This document shows, piece by piece, positions 43,806-54,400 of a stretch of DNA of 64,000 nucleotides; position 1 is the first letter of the stretch; the number at the start of each line of letters is the position of its first letter. The stretch spans positions 930,001 to 994,000 of the forward strand of contig NZ_JACYFR010000001.1 of NCBI RefSeq assembly GCF_014837175.1. Direction: 5' to 3'. Source of the stretch: Cellulomonas sp. JH27-2 (lineage in GTDB: Bacteria > Actinomycetota > Actinomycetes > Actinomycetales > Cellulomonadaceae). Both the position numbers and the translations under genes were made by a program. The notes under the pieces are model-generated. The model was not told the origin of the DNA. It was given only the letters and a program-made list of their open reading frames with translations, and searched no databases.

Positions 43806-45218
43806 TCACGAGTCGGACGACGGTCCGTCCGCGAGCACCCAGGACTGCAGCCCGGAGCCGGGTTCCGGTGCTTCGCCGAGCAGGTTCGCCCCGACCCCGA
43901 GCGTCGACGTGATCGGCGCGACCAGCTCTGCCTCGTTCTCGCAGCGGACCTGGGCACGGACGAAGACGGAGCCCTCGTCACCGCGCATCGTCAACCAGCC
44001 GTGCGGGGCGTCGAGCGTCGAGAACTCTCCGTCCTGCCACGTGTAGGCGGCCTGGCACTGCGGGTCGCTGCTGAGCTGCGCCGCCAGCGCGACGACACCG
44101 TCCAGCACCGGCGCTCCCGAGCCCGCGACCGGCAGCGGGCCGTCCGCGTCGAGGTCGTCGACCTTGCGCGTCGGATCCGCGCCGGTCACCGAGACCGCGT
44201 AGAGAGCCGGGTGCCCGGGCTTGTCGCCCCAGGTCCAGGTGCCTGCGAGATCGTCGTCGTTGCTGTCGCGGCACGCGGCGAGGACGTGGTCGTCGTCGTA
44301 CCAGGACACGACCTGGCACTGCGCGCCGTCGACCCCGTACGACACGTCGCGGGCGTCGCCGTTCGCCACGTCGACAGCGCGGAACTTCTCCTGCAGCGAT
44401 GTCCCGGACCCCGTCACCAGCCGCGTGCGGGAGGGATTGAAGTGCAGCGAGGCCCAGCCGGACGGGACGGACAGGGTGCCGTGCGCCTCGCCCCCGTCCA
44501 GACCGACGATCGTGCCCGACCCGCCGCCGTCGCCCGCGTCGGTGTACTCCACCCACAGCGGGGTTCCGTTGAAGTCGAGCCCCAGGTACGCGGCAGGAGC
44601 CGTCAGGCCGCTGTCCTGCTCGCTGACCTCACCCGTCGCCAGGTTCAGCACGCCGCGTGCGTAGCCGTCGTCACCCGGCTGGCTGACGATCGCCTCGGAC
44701 GACCCCGACATCCAGCTCAGAAGTCGGAGCCTCCCACCCCCCGGCAGGTCGGCGACGCGGTATCGCGCGCCGTCCGGTGACGTGAGGACGACCGTCCCCG
44801 TGCCCGGCTTCTCGGCCTCCGGGGTCGCGTCGTAGAGCGCCAGCATCCAGCCAGGACCGGTGGTCTCCAGGAGCCCGGCCGGCATCGGCTGCAGGCCGGC
44901 GGGCGGTGCAGACGACTCGGCCGACGCGGTCGGCGCGGCAGTCGCCTTCGGGGTCGGGCCGGCGGTCGGCGTGCTCGACGTGATCGGCACCGGCGGTGCA
45001 GGCTCCACGGCGTCCCGGTGGGTGCCGGTCCAGCCGACCGCACCGACGACGGCGACGACGGCAACCGCCGCCACCCCTTCGAACGCGTGCCGTCGGTTGC
45101 GGCGCCGCCGCACCCCGCGCCACGTCCGCGCCCGGGCGCTGGCCGTGGGCTGCAGCCCGTCGACGCTCTCCTCACGGGCGGACAGGTTGGCCGCCAGGAC
45201 CTTGTCGAAGTCACGCAT
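43806..45218 (-). CDS. single-pass membrane protein with extracytoplasmic beta-propeller-like domain, coupled to a sigma factor
   Basis: Protein of 470 residues. A basic cytoplasmic N-terminus (ARARTWRGVRRRRNRRHA) leads to one TM helix (GVAAVAVVAVVGAVGWTG), a Pro/Thr/Ala-rich stalk, and a large external part with WD40-like blades (GARYRVADLPGGGRLRLLSWMSG, NLATGEVSEQDSG, WYDDDHVLAACRDSN). The start overlaps the sigma gene's end by 8 bases. Proteins in this position often act as anti-sigma or signal sensors, but no standard anti-sigma domain is seen. Function open. Confidence 0.7.
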   Translation of the reverse strand: MRDFDKVLAANLSAREESVDGLQPTASARARTWRGVRRRRNRRHAFEGVAAVAVVAVVGAVGWTGTHRDAVEPAPPVPITSSTPTAGPTPKATAAPTASAESSAPPAGLQPMPAGLLETTGPGWMLALYDATPEAEKPGTGTVVLTSPDGARYRVADLPGGGRLRLLSWMSGSSEAIVSQPGDDGYARGVLNLATGEVSEQDSGLTAPAAYLGLDFNGTPLWVEYTDAGDGGGSGTIVGLDGGEAHGTLSVPSGWASLHFNPSRTRLVTGSGTSLQEKFRAVDVANGDARDVSYGVDGAQCQVVSWYDDDHVLAACRDSNDDDLAGTWTWGDKPGHPALYAVSVTGADPTRKVDDLDADGPLPVAGSGAPVLDGVVALAAQLSSDPQCQAAYTWQDGEFSTLDAPHGWLTMRGDEGSVFVRAQVRCENEAELVAPITSTLGVGANLLGEAPEPGSGLQSWVLADGPSSDS

Positions 45219-45750
45219 CGCGCTGCACCTCCGCGGTGGGGATGAGCCGGACGGGGGTCGAGCCGGCGGGCTCGGCCGTGCCGAGCAGGGTGTTCAGGGT
45301 GCGCAGGCCGTCGTAGGTGTACCGCTTCACGGCACCCTCGCTGAGCCCGAGCTGGTCGGCGCACTCGGCGACGCTCATCGACTCCATGTGCCGCAGGACC
45401 ACGCAGGCCCGTTCACGCGGAGGGATCTGCGCGAGGGCGATCTCCAGCTCCGTCGCATCGAGGTCCCGGGCGTCGTGGCGAAGCACCGCGGCCTGGTCCA
45501 GCGCCACGCGCTCGCGGCCGGCGCGGCGGGTGTGGTCCACGAACCGCGAGACGATCGCGCGCCGCACGTACTGCTCGGCCTGCTCGACGGACCGGAACGT
45601 GGCCCGCCCGCCGAACGCGGAGATCAACGCCTCCTGGACCAGGTCCTCGGCGTCGCCGACTCCTCGCGTCAGCAGCATCGCACGCGCGACGAGCCTGCCG
45701 TAGCGCTCTCGCACCAGCTGGTCCAGCACCGGCTCCCACGGCCTGCGCAT
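45211..45750 (-). CDS. SigE-family RNA polymerase sigma factor (ECF, group of SigE/SigJ-like)
   Basis: ECF sigma factor of 179 residues from ATG 45750 (ribosome-binding GGAG 5 bases before; ATG 45762 is the alternative). Region 2: LVRERYGRLVARAMLLTRGVGDAEDLVQEALISAFGG; region 4: LAQIPPRERACVVLRHMESMSVAECADQLGLSEGAVKRYTYDGLRTLNTLLG. This is the 'SigE family' of Streptomyces-like actinomycetes often paired with a membrane protein encoded downstream. The two genes overlap and likely form a signalling unit. Confidence 0.9.
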   Translation of the reverse strand: MRRPWEPVLDQLVRERYGRLVARAMLLTRGVGDAEDLVQEALISAFGGRATFRSVEQAEQYVRRAIVSRFVDHTRRAGRERVALDQAAVLRHDARDLDATELEIALAQIPPRERACVVLRHMESMSVAECADQLGLSEGAVKRYTYDGLRTLNTLLGTAEPAGSTPVRLIPTAEVQRDA

Positions 45751-45949
45751 GGCACTCCTCATGACTCGACGACGAAACCACCCAGACAACGACGCGCCCG
45801 GCCGATCGGTTGGGGCACATCGTGCACGAGTTTTCCGACGCCCGGATGCGGCGGTCACGAGTCCTGGCTGATCCGTCGGTCGGGGTGAGGGAGCCGGCGC
45901 GCACGAGGAGCGCCGCACGACGTCCGGCACGCGGCGCACAGGTGCGAGG

Positions 45950-47257
45950 ATGAGGCACGTGCAGGTGATCGCGGACCTCAGGACGCTGGCGCCGCTGCGC
46001 GACTTCCGCAAGCTGCTCGCGGTCCGGCTGACGAGCCAGTGCGCCGACGGCATCTTCCAGGCAGGCCTCGCCACGCTGTTCTTCTTCTCCCCCGAGCACG
46101 CGAGCACGGCGACGGGGGTCGCGACGGCGTTCGCGGTGCTGCTGCTGCCGTTCACGATCGTCGGGCCGTGGGCCGGCGTGCTGCTGGACCGGTGGCGACG
46201 CCGGCAGGTGCTGCTGTACGGGAACGCGGTGCGCGTCGTGCTCACGCTGGCCGCGGGGGTGCTCATGATCGTGTCCGGGCCAGGACCGGCACTGTACGTG
46301 CTGGCGCTGGTCACGCTGTCGGTCAACCGGTTCCTGCTCGCGGCGCTGTCGGCGTCGCTCCCCCGCGTCGTCGACGGCCCGCTGCTGCTCACGGCCAACT
46401 CGGTGACCCCGACGCTGGGCACGGCCGCCGCGGGCGTGGGCGCGGGCATCGGGTTCGTCGTCGGGCTGGTGCTGCCGGACGGGGCCGCGCACGACGCAGG
46501 TTCGCTGGTGGTCGCGGCCCTCGTCATGGCCGCCGCGAGCGCGCTGGCGCTGCGGCTCGGCCGCGACCGGCTGGGCCCCGACGAGCGCGCGGACGCCGCC
46601 CAGCTCCGCGCCGCGCTCGGCGATCTCGCGCGCGGGCTGGCGGCCGGTGCCCGTTACCTCGTCGCCCGCCGCACCCCGGCCCGCGCGCTGGGGATCATGG
46701 CCGTGCACCGGTTCCTGTACGGCGTCGTGTTCGTCGCGAGCCTGCTGATCTCCCGCAACCTGCTCTCCGACCCGGCCGACACCGACGCGGGCCTCGCGAC
46801 GTTCGGCACGGTCCTGGGCGCGACGGTCGTCGGCTTCGCCCTGGCCGTCGTGCTGACGCCGACGATCACGCCCCGCATCGGGCCGCACGCGTGGATCGTG
46901 ACGTGCCTGGTGGTCGCGGCGGCCAGCCAGCTGGTGCTCGTCGTGACGTACGCGCTGCCGGCGATCCTCGTGGCCGCGGCCGCCCTGGGCCTGGCCGCGC
47001 AGGGCGCCAAGATCGCCGTCGACACGATCGTCCAGCGGGACACCGACGACGCGTTCCGGGGCCGCGCGTTCGCGCTGTACGACGTCATGTACAACGCCGC
47101 GTTCGTCGCGGCCGCCGCGCTGGCCGCGTTCACGCTGCCCGACGACGGCTACTCCCCCGCCCTGTTCACCGCGCTGACCCTCGGCTACGTGGCCGCGGCC
47201 GTGGTGTACGGCGCGGCCGCCCGACGAGTGCCGAGCGCGCTGCCGGTCACCACCTGA
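45950..47257 (+). CDS. MFS transporter
   Basis: Major facilitator protein of 435 residues with about twelve helices. Helix 1-2 region RDFRKLLAVRLTSQCADGIFQAGLATLFFFSPEHASTATGVATAFAVLLLPFTIVGPWAGVLLDRWRRRQVLLYGNAVR contains the GPWAGVLLDRWRRR loop 2-3 motif; the second half includes IAVDTIVQRDTDDAFRGRAFALYDVMYNAAFVAAAAL. It resembles the enterobactin-exporter-like MFS group. Start ATG 45950 or GTG 45959, the latter 7 bases after a GAGGAT -10-like box. Converges with the CCA enzyme gene with a 1-base gap. Confidence 0.85.
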   Translation: MRHVQVIADLRTLAPLRDFRKLLAVRLTSQCADGIFQAGLATLFFFSPEHASTATGVATAFAVLLLPFTIVGPWAGVLLDRWRRRQVLLYGNAVRVVLTLAAGVLMIVSGPGPALYVLALVTLSVNRFLLAALSASLPRVVDGPLLLTANSVTPTLGTAAAGVGAGIGFVVGLVLPDGAAHDAGSLVVAALVMAAASALALRLGRDRLGPDERADAAQLRAALGDLARGLAAGARYLVARRTPARALGIMAVHRFLYGVVFVASLLISRNLLSDPADTDAGLATFGTVLGATVVGFALAVVLTPTITPRIGPHAWIVTCLVVAAASQLVLVVTYALPAILVAAAALGLAAQGAKIAVDTIVQRDTDDAFRGRAFALYDVMYNAAFVAAAALAAFTLPDDGYSPALFTALTLGYVAAAVVYGAAARRVPSALPVTT

Positions 47258-47258
47258 C

Positions 47259-48746
47259 TCAGGACGACGGGCGGTTCTGCTCCCACCACGCCAGCAGCTC
47301 GTCGCGCGCGACGTCCGGCCCCAGCGGACCGCGCTCCATCCGCAGCTCCATCAGGAACTTGTACGCGGCGCCGACCTCGCGACTCGGCTTCAGGCCCAGG
47401 ATCTCCATGATCTGCGTACCGTCCAGGTCGGGCCTCACGGCGTCGAGCTCCTCCTGCTCGCGCAGGCGCGCGATGCGGACCTCGAGGTCGTCGTAGGCGG
47501 CGGACAGCCGCGCGGCCTTGCGCTGGTTGCGGGTGGTGCAGTCGGAGCGGGTCAGCCGGTGCAGGCGCTCGAGCAACGGACCGGCGTCGGTGACGTAGCG
47601 GCGCACCGCCGAGTCGGTCCACTCCCCGTCGCCGTAGCCGTGGAAGCGCAGGTGCAGCTCGGTGAGGCGCGCGACGTCGTGCACGGTCGCCTTGTCGAAC
47701 CGCAGCTCGCGCAACCGCTTGGCGGCCATCTTGGCGCCGACGACCTCGTGGTGGTGGAAGCTGACGCCGCCGTCGGCCTCGAACCGGCGCGTGCGAGGCT
47801 TGCCGATGTCGTGGAGCAGGGCGGCGAGCCGCAGCGTCAGGTCGGGTCCGGGCACCGGCCCGGACGGGCCGGTCTCCAGCGCGATCGCCTTGTCCAGCAC
47901 CGTGAGCGTGTGCTCGTAGACGTTCTTGTGCCGGTGGTGCTCGTCGATCGCGAGCTGCAGCGCGGGCAGCTCGGGCAGCACGTGCTCCGCGAGCCCGGTC
48001 TCCACCAGCACCAGCAGGCCGAGGCGCGGCTGGGCGGCGAGCAGCAGCTTCGACAGCTCGTCGCGCACGCGCTCGGCGGACACGATCGAGATCCGGTCGG
48101 CCATGTCGACGATCGCCGTGTGCGCGCCGGGTTCGACGGTGAACCCGAGCTGCGCCGCGAACCGCGCGGCGCGCATCATGCGCAGAGGGTCGTCGTCGAA
48201 CGACTGCCGCGGGTCAACGGGTGTGCGCAGCACCCCGACCGCCAGGTCGGACAGCCCGTCGAATGGGTCCACGAACGTCAGGTCCGGGACGCGCACGGCC
48301 ATCGAGTTCACGGTGAAGTCGCGCCGGGACAGGTCACCCTCGAGCGAGTCGCCGAACACGACCTCGGGCTTGCGGGAGGCCGGGTCGTAGGCGTCCGTCC
48401 GGTAGGTCGTCACCTCGACGACGACGTCCTGGCCCGACGAGTGCCGCGAGGCGAACCGGCGCGCGCCGATGGTCCCGAACTCGCGCCCGATGTCCCAGTG
48501 CGCGTCGCCCCACCGGGCCAGGATCTGCTCGGTCTGGTCGGGCGACGCCGACGTCGTGAAGTCGAGGTCGGCGCTGAGCCGCCCCAGGAACGCGTCGCGC
48601 ACCGGGCCGCCCACCAGCGCGAGCTCGTGGCCGGCGGCGCGGAACAGCTCGCCCAGCTCGATCGCGTCGGGCGAGAGCCCCGCCAGCACGCCGAGCGCGC
48701 GGCGCTGCAGGGCGATCAGCGAGGGGTTGGTCGTGTCGTCGGGCAC
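47259..48746 (-). CDS. CCA tRNA nucleotidyltransferase
   Basis: Adds or repairs the 3' CCA of tRNA; 495 residues, class II. Head: ALVGGPVRDAFLGRLSADLDFTTSA with the catalytic DxD; GTIGARRFASRHSSGQDVVVEVTTYRTDAYDPASRKPEVVFGDSLEGDLSRRDFTVNSMAV; DDDPLRMMRAARFAAQLGF; then HHRHKNVYEHTLTVL and an HD-type LLHDIGKPRTRRFE, and a C-terminal tail. GTG 48746 is set by TAGACT 7 bases upstream. M. tuberculosis pcnA (Rv3907c) is the syntenic equivalent. Confidence 0.95.
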   Translation of the reverse strand: MPDDTTNPSLIALQRRALGVLAGLSPDAIELGELFRAAGHELALVGGPVRDAFLGRLSADLDFTTSASPDQTEQILARWGDAHWDIGREFGTIGARRFASRHSSGQDVVVEVTTYRTDAYDPASRKPEVVFGDSLEGDLSRRDFTVNSMAVRVPDLTFVDPFDGLSDLAVGVLRTPVDPRQSFDDDPLRMMRAARFAAQLGFTVEPGAHTAIVDMADRISIVSAERVRDELSKLLLAAQPRLGLLVLVETGLAEHVLPELPALQLAIDEHHRHKNVYEHTLTVLDKAIALETGPSGPVPGPDLTLRLAALLHDIGKPRTRRFEADGGVSFHHHEVVGAKMAAKRLRELRFDKATVHDVARLTELHLRFHGYGDGEWTDSAVRRYVTDAGPLLERLHRLTRSDCTTRNQRKAARLSAAYDDLEVRIARLREQEELDAVRPDLDGTQIMEILGLKPSREVGAAYKFLMELRMERGPLGPDVARDELLAWWEQNRPSS

Positions 48747-48753
48747 CCGCACG

Positions 48754-48759
48754 AGTCTA
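48754..48759 (-). promoter_or_regulatory. -10 box of a leaderless promoter for the CCA enzyme gene
   Basis: TAGACT on the minus strand with 7 bases to GTG 48746. Confidence 0.5.
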
Positions 48760-48805
48760 GGTGCCCGCCCGACGTGCCGGTTCGGGCGCAGACCACGCGA
48801 GTAAG

Positions 48806-48811
48806 TACAGT
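48806..48811 (+). promoter_or_regulatory. -10 box of a leaderless promoter for the NUDIX gene
   Basis: TACAGT with 7 bases to ATG 48819. The two divergent genes thus start from back-to-back leaderless promoters 46 bases apart. Confidence 0.5.
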
Positions 48812-48818
48812 GGCCCGT

Positions 48819-49373
48819 ATGTCCAGTCCGGCCCGACCCCTGCCTTCGCGGGGTGTCCCGGCGCCTCCGGGCGGGCACGCGCTGCACATCGACCCCCGCG
48901 TGATGGCCCCTCGGCCCACCCCGGTGGTCCTGCCGGTCGTCGACGAGACCAGCGCCGGCGGCCTCGTCGTCCGCCAGCGCGAGGGCACCTTCCACGCCGC
49001 GGTCATCGCGCGCCGCAACCGCGCGGGACGCCTCGAGTGGTGCCTGCCCAAGGGGCACCTCGAGGGCACGGAGACGCCTGAGGAGGCCGCCGTCCGCGAG
49101 ATCGCGGAGGAGACGGGCATCCAGGGCCGCGTGCTGCGCCGGCTCGGCGTCATCGACTACTGGTTCAGCGGCACCGATCGGCGCGTGCACAAGGTGGTGC
49201 ACCACTTCCTGCTCGGCGCCACCGGCGGGATCATCTCCGTCGAGGGCGACCCCGACGGCGAGGCGGAGGACGCCGCGTGGGTTCCGGTCGCCGAGCTGCC
49301 GCAGCGCCTGGCGTACCCCAACGAACGACGACTCGCCGAGGCCGCCCTCGTGGTGCTCGTCGGCGAGGCATGA
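48819..49373 (+). CDS. NUDIX hydrolase
   Basis: Nucleotide-diphosphate hydrolase of 184 residues. Nudix box GHLEGTETPEEAAVREIAEETGI (residues about 80-102) is complete, with the REIAEETGI metal-binding core. An N-terminal Pro-rich stretch of about 40 residues precedes it. First gene of a conserved cluster; M. tuberculosis mutT4 (Rv3908) is the syntenic counterpart. Stop overlaps the next gene's ATG. Confidence 0.93.
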   Translation: MSSPARPLPSRGVPAPPGGHALHIDPRVMAPRPTPVVLPVVDETSAGGLVVRQREGTFHAAVIARRNRAGRLEWCLPKGHLEGTETPEEAAVREIAEETGIQGRVLRRLGVIDYWFSGTDRRVHKVVHHFLLGATGGIISVEGDPDGEAEDAAWVPVAELPQRLAYPNERRLAEAALVVLVGEA

Positions 49374-51436
49374 GCGGGCGCCTGGCACAGCGGGCCGTGA
49401 GTGCGACGCTCGCCCTGCTCGCCGCCGTGGTCGCGGTGCCGGTGGGTCTGGCCGGGCAGGCGTCTGCGGCCGTCGACGAGACGACGCTGCCGGTCCGCGT
49501 CGAAATCACCGCCGTCAGCCCCACGGTCCTGCGCCCGGGCGAGGACCTCACGGTCCGGGCGACGCTGCACAACGACGGCACCACCGAGCTCGAGCACGTG
49601 GCCGCCGACGTCCGCATCAACGCGTTCCGCGTGGGCACCCGCGACGCCGTCGCCGAGTGGGCCGGCCGCGGTGCGGACGACGCCGCGGGTGACGTCGAGG
49701 CCACGACGACCGTCGACGACCCCCTCGCCCCCGGCGACGCGGTCGCCGTCGAGCTCACGGTGCCGGCGGCCAAGATCCCCCTCTACAACCTTCCCGGCGT
49801 GTGGGGCCCGCGCGGCCTGGCGGTCGAGGCCACGGACTCGGGTCGGCGGGTGGGCCTGGAACGCAGCTTCGTGCTCTGGTACCCGGAGGAGTCCGTCACG
49901 CCCGTCCCGGTCTCGGTGCTGCTGCCGTTCGCGGGACCGGCCGACGACCCGTCGTCGACCACCGCGGACACCGAGCTCGACGCCCAGACGGCACCGACGG
50001 GCGCACTCGGCCAGATGCTCGCCGCGGCGCAGGCGGACAACGACGTCGGCCTGGTCGTCGACCCGTCCCTCGTCACGCGTGCCCGCGCCGGCGACGAGCA
50101 GTCGCAGACGTGGGCGAACCAGCTCACGGCCGCGGTGAACGCCCACGACACCTTCACGCTCCCCTGGGCGGACCCCGACGTCGCCGCCCTCGGCCACGCG
50201 GACCACGCCGACCTGCTGAAGGTCGCCGTCGACGCGTCCCGGACCTCGGACGCGATCGGCACCGGGCGCCCGACGATCGTCTGGTCCGCCGCCGACCAGA
50301 CGCTCGACCAGGCGACCGCGGGCGCCGCCGCCGCGGCGCGGGTCTCGGCCGTGGTCGCGCGCACCCCGGCCGCCGGCGCCGCGTCGTCGGTCACGCACTC
50401 CACGGTCAGCACCGACGACGGCGAGCTCGACCGGTTCACCCCCGACGGGACGCTGTCCTCGATGCTCGTCGACCCGACGGCCGTCGAACCGGGTGCGACG
50501 AGCGCGACCATCACGCAGCGTGCGCTCGCCGAGCTGGCCGTGATCGCACGCGAGGACGAGGACGACCCGCAGCCCGTGCTCCTGGCGCCGGGCCGCGACG
50601 AGGTCGCCGATCCCCAGGCCGTCCGGACGCTCATGGCGGCCTTCCGGTCGGCGCCCTGGGCCCGCGTGGACGACGTGTCGACGCTCCTGATCGGTTCGGC
50701 GTCGGACGCCAAGGCACTGCCGGAGGACCAGACCGACGACTCCGAGGTCAGCCCCGCAGCCGTGACGGCCCTCGCCGACGCCCGGCAGCACGCGATCGAC
50801 TTCTCCGCCGTCACCCCGCAGCCCGACGCGCTGCTGGAGGGCGTGGACGACGAGACGCTCGCGCCGCTGTCGATCGCCTGGCGCTCCGACGCCGCCGGAC
50901 GCGCGCAGGTCGTCGAGAGGTCGGTCGGGTCCATCACGGCCCGCACGGTCGGCCTCACGGTGGCGCCGCTGTCGACCGTCAACGTCCTGGGCGCGACGGG
51001 CACGATCCGTCCCGTCGTCCGCAACGACCTGGACGTGCCCGCGACGGTGCAGCTCGTCATCACACCGCGCAAGGCGTGCCTGCAGGTGCTGCCCATCGAC
51101 CCGATCACGATCGACGCGAACTCGAGCGACTCCGTGCTGGTGGACCTGCGCGCCACCGCCAACTGCGAGGTCGCCATCACCGCCTACCTGGAGTCGACCG
51201 ACGGGGCTCGCGTCTCACCGGTCCGCGCCTTCGACGCCCGGGTCGCGCCGACCATCGAGAGCGTCGGCACGTACGTCGTGGCAGGCCTGCTCGCGATCGG
51301 TCTGATCCTGGGCATCGTGCGCACCGTCCGGCGCGGTCAGAGCGCCCGCCGCGGTGCCCGGACCGAGGCCGAGACGGGCCCGGCACCATCGCTGCCCGTG
51401 CTGGGTGGGACGCCCGACGAGGACGCCGGGCCGTGA
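49370..51436 (+). CDS. DUF6049 family secreted, membrane-anchored protein
   Basis: Protein of 688 residues from ATG 49370 (ATGA overlap with NUDIX). Signal peptide (QRAVSATLALLAAVVAVPVGLAGQASA), large external domain beginning with Ig-like TLPVRVEITAVSPTVLRPGEDLTVRATLHNDGTTELEHVAADVRI, and one C-terminal TM helix (VGTYVVAGLLAIGLILGIVRTVRRG). Syntenic to M. tuberculosis Rv3909, always next to MurJ in Actinobacteria, so a cell-wall assembly role beside MurJ is plausible. Biochemical role not known. Confidence 0.88.
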   Translation: MSGRLAQRAVSATLALLAAVVAVPVGLAGQASAAVDETTLPVRVEITAVSPTVLRPGEDLTVRATLHNDGTTELEHVAADVRINAFRVGTRDAVAEWAGRGADDAAGDVEATTTVDDPLAPGDAVAVELTVPAAKIPLYNLPGVWGPRGLAVEATDSGRRVGLERSFVLWYPEESVTPVPVSVLLPFAGPADDPSSTTADTELDAQTAPTGALGQMLAAAQADNDVGLVVDPSLVTRARAGDEQSQTWANQLTAAVNAHDTFTLPWADPDVAALGHADHADLLKVAVDASRTSDAIGTGRPTIVWSAADQTLDQATAGAAAAARVSAVVARTPAAGAASSVTHSTVSTDDGELDRFTPDGTLSSMLVDPTAVEPGATSATITQRALAELAVIAREDEDDPQPVLLAPGRDEVADPQAVRTLMAAFRSAPWARVDDVSTLLIGSASDAKALPEDQTDDSEVSPAAVTALADARQHAIDFSAVTPQPDALLEGVDDETLAPLSIAWRSDAAGRAQVVERSVGSITARTVGLTVAPLSTVNVLGATGTIRPVVRNDLDVPATVQLVITPRKACLQVLPIDPITIDANSSDSVLVDLRATANCEVAITAYLESTDGARVSPVRAFDARVAPTIESVGTYVVAGLLAIGLILGIVRTVRRGQSARRGARTEAETGPAPSLPVLGGTPDEDAGP

Positions 51437-54400
51437 GCGAGCCCACCGGGGGGGTGCGCCGCGGCGTGGCCCTGATGGCGTCCGGCACCGGCGCGTCGCG
51501 TGTGCTGGGCCTGCTGCGTCAGATGGTCCTGGCCAGCGCCATCGGTGCGACCGGGCAGGCAGCCGACGCGTTCTCGGTGGCGAACAAGCTGCCGAACATC
51601 CTGTACATGCTGCTCGCGGGCGGCGTCCTCAACGCCGTGCTCGTGCCGCAGGTGGTGCAGGCCTACCGACGCAAGGCCGGGCAGGAGTACGTCGACCGTC
51701 TCCTGACCTTCGGCTTCGCGGTGCTGGCCGGCGCGACCCTGCTCCTGACGATGTGCGCCCCGCTGCTCGTCCACCTCTATGCCTCCAAGGGGTTCACCGG
51801 CGCGCAGCGCGACCTCGCGACCGCGTTCGCGTTCTGGTGCATCCCGCAGATGTTCTTCTACGGGATGTACGCCCTGCTCGGACAGGTGCTGAACGCGCGC
51901 AACTCGTTCGGGCCGTTCATGTGGGCGCCCGTCGTCAACAACGTCGTCTCGATCGCGGGCTTCGGGGCGTTCATCGCGATGTTCGGCACCGCGAAGGCGG
52001 GTCCGGACGGCATCGAGGTCGCGGCCAACTGGACCACGGGTCAGACGACGCTGCTCGCCGGCTCGGCGACGCTCGGCGTCATCGCCCAGGCCGTGGTCCT
52101 CATCCCGGCCCTACGGGCGTCGGGGGTCCACTACCGGGTGCGCTGGGGGCTGCGCGGCTCAGGGCTCGGGCGGGCCGGCAAGGTGGCGAGCTGGACGCTC
52201 GTCGGGCTGGCGATCGGCCAGCTCGGGTACATCGTCGTGTCCCAGGTCAACGCGGCCGCGCCCAAGTCGGCCGGGGGTGGCACCGTCGCCGGCCCCGCCG
52301 CCTACGACTGGGCCTTCCTCATCTTCATGCTCCCGCACTCGCTGGTGACGGTGTCGCTGGCGACCGCGCTGTTCACCCGCCTGTCCGGACAGGCGCACGA
52401 GAAGGACGTCGACGGCGTCCGGTCGACCCTGTCCGGCGGCCTGCGCGTCGTCGGGCTCTTCACCATGGTCGCGACGGCGGTCGTCGCGGTGCTGGCGGTG
52501 CCGATCACGCAGATCCTGCTGTGGACCTCGACAGACGCGCAGGTGCGCGCCGTCTCCCCGGTCGTCGTCGCGATGATCGTCGGGCTGCCCGCCTTCGGGG
52601 CGTGGTCGATGTGCCAGCGCGTGTTCTACGCGTACGAGGACGCTCGCGGCATGATCCCGATCCAGCTGGCCATGGCCGGGGTCGTCGTCGGCGGGTCGCT
52701 CCTCGGACTCGTGGTGCTGCCGCCGCGGCTGTGGGTGGCCGGTGGCGGGCTCTCGATGAGCGTGTCGTACCTCGTCGGCGCGGTCATGGCGCTGTGGTTG
52801 CTGCGTCGGCGCCTGCGGTCGGTCGACGGGCCGCGTGTCGCACGCGTGCACGTGCAGGCGGCCGCGGCCGCACTGGTCACGGCCGGCGTGGGTGCGCTGG
52901 TCCTGGTGCTGCTGCGACACCTGCTCCCGGCGGGGCACATCGCGTCCATCCTCGAGTGCGCCGTCGTCGGGACCGTCATGGGCCTGGCGTACGTCGCGCT
53001 GCTGCGGCTCATGCGTGTCGCCGAGCTCGACGCGCTCCTGGGCCCTCTGGTCGCGAAGCTGGGCGGTCGCGCGTCTAGGCTGGTCACCGGGACGAGGGCC
53101 CCGCAGGGTCCGCCGAGCGACGAAGTGGGAGCTGACGTGAGCGAGGTCGTCGAGCGTGGCACCGTGCTCTCCGGGCGGTACCGCGTGGTCGACGAGGCCA
53201 CGTCCGACCTTCCCGGCGCCACGTCGTGGCACGCGACCGACCAGATCCTGGACCGACCGGTCCGCGTGCAGGTGCTGTCGTCCGGCCACATCTCGGCCGC
53301 GCTCGACGGCGCACGCCGCGCGGCGCTCGTCACCGACGCCCGCCTGGTGCGCGTGCTCGACGTCGGCACGCACGAGGGTCACGGCTACGTGGTGTCCGAG
53401 CAGGTCGCCGGCCCGTCGCTGGCCGACCTGCTCAGCCGCGGCACGCTGACCGCGGACCAGGCGCGGGCCATCGTCGGCGAGGCCGCCGCCGCGCTCGAGG
53501 TCGCCCGCCGCCGTGGCGTCCACCATCTCGCGCTGCGACCCTCGGTCGTCCACGTGACCGACGACGGCCGCATCGTCGTCAGCGGGCTCGGGCTCGACGC
53601 CGGGCTGCTGGGCGTCGTCTCCCGCGACGCGCACCTGACCACGCGCGCGGACACCGTCGGCCTGGTCCGCCTGCTGTACGCCGCGCTGACCGGTCACTGG
53701 GTCGCGGACGCGGGCGTACCGGACCTCGCGGTGGACCTGCCCGCGGCGCCCGACGAGGACGGCGTGCCCGTCGCGCCCGCCGACCTCGTCGACGGCGTGC
53801 CCGGCGACCTCGACACGCTGTGCGCCGTGACGCTCGGGCGCAACGACGACGGCCCGCACAGCCCCGGTGAGCTGGTGCGCGAGCTCGAGCCGTGGGGTGC
53901 GATCCGCGCCGTCCAGGTCCCGACGGGCTCGATCCCCGTGGTGCCGACGGCCATCAGCGCCGCCGCGATCGCCGCCGACGACGAGGCCGACGCGGCGCTG
54001 AGCCCGCCGGACGACGACTTCGAGCCCGACGACATGGAGGACACCGCCCCCATCGCGGTGACCCGCGAGTCCATCCGCACGACGTTCGAGAACCAGCCGC
54101 CCCCCGCGGGCGTGAACCGTCCCGGCACGCCGCCGCCTGCCGCACCCACCCGGACCAGCGCGTTCGGTGCCGCGGGCGCCCTGGGGGCCGCGGCCGGCCC
54201 ACGCACCTGGGACTCCGCGCCGCCGCCTCCCGAGCGCACCACCGCGCAGGTCTTCCCCCCGGCTGCACCCGCCGAGCCCGGCCCCGCCGTGACCGCGGAG
54301 GCCACCGCACCGCCCGCGACCGGCGGGTTCGACTTCGACCGCATCGTCGAGGAGCAGGAGTACGAGACAGCCGGGGAGCGCCGGTTCAACCCCACAGCGC

